Assembly (NCBI GenBank): GCA_910585535.1
Contig: CAJUFK010000055.1
Span: 1 to 20,440, forward strand
DNA from: an uncultured Angelakisella sp.
GTDB taxonomy: Bacteria > Bacillota > Clostridia > Oscillospirales > Ruminococcaceae
DNA length: 20,440 nucleotides
Reading direction: 5' to 3'
In this document: positions 15,399-20,440 of the stretch, piece by piece
Layout of the letters: each line of letters opens with the position of its first letter
Position numbering within the stretch: position 1 is the stretch's first letter
Made by a program: the position numbers and the translations under genes
Notes under the pieces: generated by a model
Seen by the model: only the letters and a program-made list of their open reading frames with translations
The model's database searches: none
Told to the model about the DNA's origin: nothing

Positions 15399-16141
15399 AC
15401 TTCCGTCGCTCCTTTCTTAATGCAAAGCATGGCGATGCAGGCGCCAAAGATGGCGCAGGCCATGGTGCCAAGGCCCAGGAACTGGACCAGGAAGAACCCG
15501 ATAAAGAAGAAGGGCATAAGCTCCTTCTTGCCGATGACCATAATGGTGATGGCAAAGCCCATGGCCGGAAGGATGCCGCCGGCCACAGAGAGACCGTGGG
15601 TGATCCAGGCAGGGAGGATCTCCAGGAAGGCGCTGATGTACTTGGAACCGAAGAGGGTGGCCAGAAAGACCGGGAAGAACCGCAGGCAGAAGTTAAAGAG
15701 GGTGGTGGGGACAAAGAGGCACCAGGTCACCTTTTGGGCGTTGCCCTCTGCGGCGTACCGGTCGGCCATATGGATCCAGACGGCGTTTACCGTGCGTCGG
15801 ATCTGGTCGATAAAGACGCCCAGGACGGCAAACGGAACTGCCAGGGTCACGGCGGTGGCGACGTCCATATTGCTTTGCAGCGCCACCGGGATGGCGATGA
15901 GGGCGGCCAGAGAGGGATCGGCAGGCATATTGTTTCCGGTGCTGACAAGGCCCAGGTACATCATGTTGATGTTGGCGCCCAGAACCACGGCGGTGGGGAT
16001 GTCCCCCAGAATGACGCCGATCCAGAAGCTGATAAACAGAGGGGTGCCGAGGGCGGCGTAAAAACTATAAAAGAAGCCGGAATTGGAGACCCAATACCAC
16101 ACGCCGCAGAAGATGGCCAGAATGATAAGCTGTGCAGTCAT
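15395..16141 (-). CDS. PTS system, mannose/fructose/sorbose-family IIC component
   Basis: 248 residues, strongly hydrophobic, with about seven or eight membrane segments. The stretch WIGVILGDIPTAVVLGANIN, followed by MMYLGLVSTGNNMPADPSLA, matches the substrate-binding repeat of EIIC proteins in the mannose family (ManY/SorA/AgaC), including the conserved GD..T...GA core. It starts at ATG 16141 with AAAGGGG upstream, 18 bases after the EIIB stop. With EIID it forms the transmembrane channel that imports the substrate while EIIB phosphorylates it. Confidence 0.93.
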   Translation of the reverse strand: MTAQLIILAIFCGVWYWVSNSGFFYSFYAALGTPLFISFWIGVILGDIPTAVVLGANINMMYLGLVSTGNNMPADPSLAALIAIPVALQSNMDVATAVTLAVPFAVLGVFIDQIRRTVNAVWIHMADRYAAEGNAQKVTWCLFVPTTLFNFCLRFFPVFLATLFGSKYISAFLEILPAWITHGLSVAGGILPAMGFAITIMVIGKKELMPFFFIGFFLVQFLGLGTMACAIFGACIAMLCIKKGATEV

Positions 16142-16159
16142 AAGAATACCCCTTTCGCT

Positions 16160-16660
16160 TTATTTCTTTTTGGTCGCAAACCTTTCGATGGCCTCGCGAA
16201 GCTCCAGGCGGGGCTCGGCAGGGACCACGTGGAGGTAGACAGAGCAGCCCAGCTTTTCCAGCTCCTGGAGTTCCCCGGCGTCCCTTTCGTCCAGGGTCAC
16301 CCCGGGGCAGATCGTAACCCGGCCGCTGTCGCCGCCCAGGCCCCCCACCTGCACCTCCCGGATGCCGAAGCCCTCCTGTTTCAGGGCCAGGGTGGTGTGA
16401 ACCGTTTTTACCAGGACAAAAAGACGGCCCCGCCCCATCTGGTCCTTCTTCCAGGCCGCCACCGCGGCCTCCCTGGAGTAAACCTCCACCTTCATCCCCG
16501 GGGGCGCTGACATTCGGTAGATGTCGGCCATAAAGTCGTCCTTGGCCAACTGGTCGTCAATAATGACAATCCGGTCGGTTGGGGTCTGCTTCAGCCACTT
16601 GACAATGACCTGGCCGTGGATCAGCCGGAAATCGATCCGGAAAAGACTGATTTCTGCCAT
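16160..16660 (-). CDS. PTS system, mannose/fructose/sorbose-family IIB component
   Basis: 166 residues, the usual length for a free-standing EIIB of this family. RIDFRLIHGQV at 8-18 holds the phosphorylated His15. A strand with IVIIDDQLAKDDF follows, which in this family lies near the active site. It takes phosphate from EIIA and passes it to the incoming sugar. ATG 16660 has AAAGGAG ten bases upstream. A 61-base gap separates it from the EIIA stop; no terminator is seen there. EIIA and EIIB are separate proteins, as in the LevDE or Gfr/Aga systems, unlike the fused ManX of E. coli. Confidence 0.93.
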   Translation of the reverse strand: MAEISLFRIDFRLIHGQVIVKWLKQTPTDRIVIIDDQLAKDDFMADIYRMSAPPGMKVEVYSREAAVAAWKKDQMGRGRLFVLVKTVHTTLALKQEGFGIREVQVGGLGGDSGRVTICPGVTLDERDAGELQELEKLGCSVYLHVVPAEPRLELREAIERFATKKK

Positions 16661-16721
16661 AGCTGCGATTCTCCTTTCCTATCCGCTGGTGATTTGTACG
16701 GACACTCCTCAAAAAACTTCC

Positions 16722-17123
16722 TCAAAGCAGGGCATTCAGGTACTTCTGGCTTTTGCCGGAGAGGGACAGCAGTTCCTCCGCCAGGGATTCCGCCGGCCTG
16801 GTCTCCCTGCGAAGGCTGTCCAGCTCTAATAGCATGGCCAGGCTGAGACCGGAAAAAGCCTGTACGTCATATTTTCTCAGCAGCATCCGGGCAATATTGC
16901 AGGGGGTGCCGCCATAGATGTCGGTAACGATGTAAGACCCAGCAGGCGCTTTTTCCAGGACCTCCTCCACCTCTGCCAGATAGCGCTCCGGGGAGAGCCC
17001 TGGCACCAGCGGAATCGTGTGTACTGCGTCCAGGGTTCCCGCGATCATGGAGGCGCTTTCCAAGATCGCTTCGCATAAACGCCCGTGGGTCAAAAGTAAG
17101 ATCCATTTTTCATTTCCCGCCAC
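16722..17123 (-). CDS. PTS system, mannose-family IIA component
   Basis: 133 residues starting at GTG 17123. That codon has a strong AAGGAGG seven bases upstream, and the family fold begins immediately (MAGNEKWILLLTHGRLCEAIL). The frame is open to 17207, but the extra residues overlap the sigma-54 promoter and leader, so they are not coding. The phosphorylated His13 lies in LLLTHG, and DIYGGTPCNIA is the second active-site loop of the EIIA-Man fold. It receives phosphate from HPr. It is the first gene of the operon, about 45 nt after the expected transcription start. Confidence 0.9.
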   Translation of the reverse strand: MAGNEKWILLLTHGRLCEAILESASMIAGTLDAVHTIPLVPGLSPERYLAEVEEVLEKAPAGSYIVTDIYGGTPCNIARMLLRKYDVQAFSGLSLAMLLELDSLRRETRPAESLAEELLSLSGKSQKYLNALL

Positions 17124-17178
17124 GAAAAAACCTCCTTTCCTTTTGGTCGGCTTTGTGTCCGTATGACCAATATCAATA

Positions 17179-17195
17179 GGCAAGTTTTGTACCAA
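17179..17195 (-). promoter_or_regulatory. Sigma-54 (-24/-12) promoter of the PTS operon
   Basis: On the minus strand the sequence TTGGTACAAAACTTGCC has the invariant GG (17192-17193) and GC (17180-17181) separated by exactly ten bases. It matches the consensus TGGCAC-N5-TTGC at all positions but one. It lies about 60 bases upstream of the EIIA start and directly downstream of a gene for a sigma-54 activator. Confidence 0.88.
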
Positions 17196-17243
17196 CTTGT
17201 GTGTCAAATTCCCGCGAAAGGTTGGGAAAAAGGAAAAACCCGC

Positions 17244-17271
17244 CGATTTTTATACAATCTGTACAAAATCG
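17244..17271 (-). promoter_or_regulatory. Candidate upstream activator site for the LevR-like protein
   Basis: An inverted repeat CGATTTT...AAAATCG spans 28 bp. Between the arms, on the minus strand, TTGTACAGA and TTGTATAAA form a direct repeat with a 9-bp period. It sits about 65-90 bp upstream of the -12 box, a normal place for enhancer-binding proteins of this class. The assignment to the adjacent regulator is inference. Confidence 0.45.
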
Positions 17272-17295
17272 ATGGGATAAAATTGTGCAACGGCA

Positions 17296-17332
17296 AGGCC
17301 GAAGGATCCCCGCAGTTGGGGGCCTTCGGCCT
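17296..17332 (-). terminator. Strong hairpin after the levR-like gene
   Basis: AGGCCGAAGG (17296-17305) pairs with CCTTCGGCCT (17323-17332) and CCCC (17308-17311) with GGGG inside it, giving a long stem seven bases after the regulator stop. The minus-strand continuation is TGCCGTTGCACAATTTT, so a direct U-run is missing. It probably attenuates read-through from the regulator gene into the PTS operon. Confidence 0.55.
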
Positions 17333-17338
17333 AGTGTG

Positions 17339-20182
17339 TCAATCTATGTCAAGAATGTCCAGGATATAGGCAAGTTCTGTGTCAGGGATCCGCAGGTTAA
17401 AGTCCTGTTCCAGCACCGCGACTGCGGAGCGTGCCAGGCGGGTAAGGGCGGGGTCCCTTCCCAGCCGTTCCTCCACGCCGTCACAGGCCAGGTATTGGTT
17501 TTGGATCCCCCGTTCCACCAAACAGCAAACATGGATGTAGTAGCAGAGCTGCACCCGGCTGAGATCGGGCCAGGAGCGCTCCTCCCAGATCCGGCGGAAG
17601 GAACGCTCCGCCGCCCGGCTGGCCTTTACCGGATCCAAAAAGGCCAGGTACTCCCGGAGCATATTGTCCACCAGGTAGCTGGGGACCTCCCGGCTGGGCT
17701 CGGAGACGGACCGGTCCCGCCCCTGGCCCTGGAGGAGATTTTCCAGGGACTGGAACCCCTGGCCCATTACGATCTCGTCGGTGGAGATGTAGGGGACGCC
17801 TGGAAGGTGAAGGTCCTGGAAGCCCACCACCGCCACCGTTCGGGCCGCGTCCTCCTCTGTCAGCTCCCGGCCCCGGTATTCCATGGCCTTTACCTCCACC
17901 TGGAGGGGGGTGACCGACGGCACCCGCTTTTGAATCAGCTGGGCCAGGCGCTTTGCAGCCCCCAGGCCGCTGGCGCAGGTGGTGACGATCAGGGGGCGCT
18001 CCTGTCTGCGGACCTGGGCGGTGACCTCCTGGGAGACCCCCTTGGCGATGTACGGGATGTTCCTCATCAGGCTTTCGGCGATGGAATCCAGGGTTTCCGA
18101 GGGGAAAAGGCTTTTTCGCACCGCCTCCAGAACCAAGGGGGTGGACACCATGTCGATGCCCCGCACCGGAATGCCGGTTTTGCGGTTCACCAGGTCGGCA
18201 AAGGCGGTAAGGGAGCCCATGTCCGCCAGGAGGAGGACCCCCTTTCCCTCGTCGGCTCTGCGGACCTGGAGGCAGGCCCGTTGGAGGCAGTGTTCCACCG
18301 ATTCGCTTAGGTCCATATCCACCGCCTTGCAGCGGTCGGTTTTCAAAAGGAGGTTGGCTACCTCCGCCATGCTGCTGGCCGTCTGCTGGCCGTGGGCCAG
18401 GACGACGACCCCCACAAGGCGCTCCTCTTTGGGGGCGCTGCCGTCCTCCCTGGAGCGGAGAAAGGCGGAGAACAGCACGATCTCCTCCTCGGGGATGGAG
18501 ACGCCCAGCTGCCCCCGGACCATCTCCCACATCCGCCTTGCGGCGGCGTACTCCTCCGGCCGCTCTTCCATAAGGCCCCGGAGATTTTCCGGCCGGACGT
18601 GGGTGGCGTACTGGGTGTTGATCCGCTCCAGAAGGACCGAGACGTGAAGGGCAAAGGCCACCAGGACCTTTTGGGAGATGGTCCGGCCCAGCATCTGGCC
18701 GGCGGCGTTTAGGGCGCTGGCCGCCGTGTCGCAGACCCGGTGGCTCACCATTTTGTACAGCTTTGTGTTCTCCTCCCGGCTGGCGGCCAGGGAGCTTTTG
18801 CTCATCAGCCCGCTGATGTAATCCTGGATGAACAGGTTGATGTTCTCCCCTACAGAGGCCTTATCCATGTTGCGGCTGGTGTACTTTTCGTAGAGCTGCT
18901 GGATCTGCCCGTAGAGCTGGGAGGTGTCCGGCTCGTTGTCCAGAATGGGGGAGCCGTCGTGGAAGGTAATCTCCTCCTGGTTGCCCAGCTCGTCCCAAAG
19001 CTGCTGGATCTCCTTTCTGCTGCCCTCCAGGTTCAGGACCCCCTGGGCCACCTCGTCGGGGACCACGTGGATGCCGATGTGGATGCAGGGCTCCCTTCGC
19101 CCCCGAAGGGTGTGGTCCAGGTAGCCCCTGGCGCAGCTGAGCTGGATGTTGCTTTTCAGCTGGCCCATATTCCCCTTGGGATCGTAGAGGAGCAGCCCCC
19201 GGATGACCTTCCAGGAGACCTTTAAGGGGTGGCCCAGGGCGTCGGCCTCCCGGATGAAGAACCGGCGGATCATGTTAAAGCGGTCGGTCAGGGGGTACTC
19301 CCGAAGGGCGGGAATGCGAATGACCATGGGGATCCGCCGGAGGAAGGTGGTGAGGATATGGGATTCCACCTCCTCGCTGGTGGCGCAGACCAGGCGGAGA
19401 TTCACCGGCACCGGCCGCCCGGTTTTTCCCAGGCGGTGGAAGTACCCCTTGTCCATCAGGGTAAAAAGCATCTCCTGGCCCTGGGGGGGCAGGCGGTGGA
19501 TCTCGTCCAGAAGGAGGACCCCGCCGTCGGCCCGGTCGATGACCCCGGGCTGGTCCCGGTCCGCCCCGGTAAAGGCCCCCTTGGTGTAGCCGAAGAGCTG
19601 GGAGAGAAGCAGCTGGGGATTGTCGGCATATTCCGCGCAGTTAAAAAGGATGAATTGGGCCTTGCTCTCCAGCAGTTCCATCTTCCGGGCGAAGTGATAC
19701 ATAGCCTCGGCATACATGGTCTTTCCCACCCCGCTGGGGCCCACCAGCAGGGTGTGGAGCCCGTTGGGCGGGTAGATAATGGCCGCCTTGCACTGCTTTA
19801 CCACGTTGTCCAGACTGGGACAGTAGGAGAGGATGAGGTCAAAGTCCTCTGCGATGTTCCGCCCCACCGGACCCTCGATGAGGGCGTCCACCGGGCAGGC
19901 GCTGCGAAGGGACTCCAGCACCTGGGAGGGGGCGGAGTCAATCTTCAGCAGCCGCTGCAGGGTCCCGGCGTCGAAGTAGGAGACCGGTCTGCCCCGGACC
20001 TTTACCGCCGCCCCTGCCAGGACCAGCTGGTTCAGTTCCCGGCTGGCGTTGGCCCGGTCGACACCGCAGTTGGTACAGATTTCCTCGGTAGAAAAGCCGT
20101 TAAAGCCATCCAGGATCTCTTTTCGCCCTACCTGCCTGCAAAGGGAACGCAGGCTGGAAAGGACCCGCTCGCTTCGAGCCAT
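17339..20182 (-). CDS. LevR-like sigma-54-dependent activator with PRD and PTS domains
   Basis: 947 residues, close to B. subtilis LevR. I start at ATG 20182 because AGAGGTGAT lies four bases upstream; the open frame runs three codons further. Order of domains: N-terminal winged HTH (about 1-85), AAA+ with Walker A GPSGVGKT (about 147), the sigma-54 contact loop GAFTGA (about 202) and Walker B GGVLLLDE (about 219), PRD1 (about 450-560, His513 in FALHVSVLLERI), EIIA-Man-like domain (His597 in LAHGQQTAS), EIIB-like domain (Cys736 in VTTCASGLG) and PRD2 (about 835-947, His884 in YYIHVCC). In the family, phosphorylation of these residues by HPr and EII proteins tunes activity to substrate supply. 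It lies just upstream of the sigma-54 promoter of the PTS operon, which it presumably activates. PRD1 lacks the usual second His (AFLRS in its place). Confidence 0.93.
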   Translation of the reverse strand: MARSERVLSSLRSLCRQVGRKEILDGFNGFSTEEICTNCGVDRANASRELNQLVLAGAAVKVRGRPVSYFDAGTLQRLLKIDSAPSQVLESLRSACPVDALIEGPVGRNIAEDFDLILSYCPSLDNVVKQCKAAIIYPPNGLHTLLVGPSGVGKTMYAEAMYHFARKMELLESKAQFILFNCAEYADNPQLLLSQLFGYTKGAFTGADRDQPGVIDRADGGVLLLDEIHRLPPQGQEMLFTLMDKGYFHRLGKTGRPVPVNLRLVCATSEEVESHILTTFLRRIPMVIRIPALREYPLTDRFNMIRRFFIREADALGHPLKVSWKVIRGLLLYDPKGNMGQLKSNIQLSCARGYLDHTLRGRREPCIHIGIHVVPDEVAQGVLNLEGSRKEIQQLWDELGNQEEITFHDGSPILDNEPDTSQLYGQIQQLYEKYTSRNMDKASVGENINLFIQDYISGLMSKSSLAASREENTKLYKMVSHRVCDTAASALNAAGQMLGRTISQKVLVAFALHVSVLLERINTQYATHVRPENLRGLMEERPEEYAAARRMWEMVRGQLGVSIPEEEIVLFSAFLRSREDGSAPKEERLVGVVVLAHGQQTASSMAEVANLLLKTDRCKAVDMDLSESVEHCLQRACLQVRRADEGKGVLLLADMGSLTAFADLVNRKTGIPVRGIDMVSTPLVLEAVRKSLFPSETLDSIAESLMRNIPYIAKGVSQEVTAQVRRQERPLIVTTCASGLGAAKRLAQLIQKRVPSVTPLQVEVKAMEYRGRELTEEDAARTVAVVGFQDLHLPGVPYISTDEIVMGQGFQSLENLLQGQGRDRSVSEPSREVPSYLVDNMLREYLAFLDPVKASRAAERSFRRIWEERSWPDLSRVQLCYYIHVCCLVERGIQNQYLACDGVEERLGRDPALTRLARSAVAVLEQDFNLRIPDTELAYILDILDID

Positions 20183-20216
20183 AGGGATCACCTCTTTTCC
20201 GGGATCGTTTGGGTCT

Positions 20217-20225
20217 ATTATAGCA
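20217..20225 (-). promoter_or_regulatory. Extended -10 promoter for the levR-like gene
   Basis: On the minus strand TGCTATAAT is a perfect extended -10 box. The -35 at 17 bp spacing (TATCAT) is weak. Transcription would start near 20210, giving a leader of about 28 nt with the AGAGGTGAT ribosome site. The regulator therefore appears to be made from a housekeeping promoter, separately from its sigma-54-driven target. Confidence 0.65.
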
Positions 20226-20275
20226 TGAAGCGAAGGGAAATGATAGAATTGGCTATCTTTTGGGAGTGGTTCGAT

Positions 20276-20421
20276 TGCGGATATTTATTGCCGCAGGGGG
20301 CACCACGTCCGAAAGGCCGCCTGGCGGCGGCCTTTAGAGGTCACGGACCTTGGGGCCTTTGGACCCAAGGTCCTGTTACTGGCGCCGTCCGCGCAAAACA
20401 CCCCACCGGGGTGTATTTGCG
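20276..20421. repeat. Cluster of four hairpins at the window end
   Basis: Four inverted repeats lie in a row: TGCGG/CCGCA (20276-20295), a perfect 10-bp AAAGGCCGCC/GGCGGCCTTT with a four-base loop (20312-20335), a perfect 10-bp GGACCTTGGG/CCCAAGGTCC (20345-20373) and ACACCCC/GGGGTGT (20398-20414), extended by CGCAAA/TTTGCG to 20421 with one bulge. The second could act as a terminator on either strand. No coding frame was recognised. The region may be a dispersed intergenic element or the 3' region of a gene beyond the window. Confidence 0.5.
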
Positions 20422-20440
20422 GGGAACTCGATTGCAGGGC

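Noticed and set aside
13983..16061. 692-residue plus-strand frame over the amidohydrolase and PTS genes
   Set aside because: It runs antisense to four genes with complete family motifs and shows no domain of its own.
17124..17207. N-terminal extension of EIIA to a start at 17207
   Set aside because: The extension overlaps the sigma-54 promoter, and the GTG at 17123 has a strong ribosome site at the family's usual start.

Overview
The window looks like a piece of chromosome from a GC-rich, Gram-positive-type anaerobe of the Bacillota, most likely a gut Oscillospirales/Oscillospiraceae-like clostridium. The reasons are strong AAGGAGG-type ribosome sites, occasional GTG starts, short intergenic regions with intrinsic terminators, a cell-wall-anchored surface protein with SpaA/Cna-B and fibro-slime domains, and a LevR-type sigma-54 activator driving a mannose-family PTS. 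The taxonomic placement is inference only; there is no rRNA or marker gene in the window.

Layout. (1) Positions 1-590 hold a non-coding tandem array of four copies, plus the end of a fifth, of a 123-155 bp unit. A small hairpin in the unit is kept by a paired base change between copies. (2) Positions 798-6098 encode a 1766-residue secreted adhesin: signal peptide, acidic Pro-rich hexapeptide repeat, an unusually AT-rich internal segment, a fibro-slime/PA14-like domain, two SpaA folds, a third Ig-like domain, a Ser-rich stalk and a PPDTG sorting signal. It has its own promoter with a dyad over the -35 box. (3) Positions 6258-7716 carry two single-gene units: a Cof-type HAD phosphatase and a DUF805 membrane protein. 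(4) Positions 7717-8340 are a long gene-free region with a palindromic element and a very C-rich, G- and T-poor stretch. (5) Positions 8341-10218 hold a Nudix hydrolase with an Arg/Pro tail followed by a KtrB/TrkH potassium channel subunit, closed by a perfect 15-bp bidirectional terminator.

(6) Everything from 20182 down to 10261 is on the minus strand and reads as one regulated system. A 947-residue LevR-like activator (HTH, AAA+ with GAFTGA, PRD, EIIA-like, EIIB-like, PRD) comes first. It is followed by a hairpin, a candidate upstream activator site and a sigma-54 promoter with exact GG-N10-GC spacing, and then by eight closely packed genes: PTS EIIA, EIIB, EIIC, EIID, an M20-family amidohydrolase, 6-phosphogluconate dehydrogenase, a HAD-IA phosphatase and an EamA/DMT transporter. 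No gluconate kinase or glucose-6-phosphate dehydrogenase is present. The simplest reading, offered as inference, is that the PTS imports and phosphorylates a gluconate-type compound, possibly an amide conjugate. The amidohydrolase would release 6-phosphogluconate, Gnd would convert it to ribulose-5-phosphate, and the EamA protein would export the released amine or amino acid. This gene combination is the best candidate in the window for an undescribed catabolic system.
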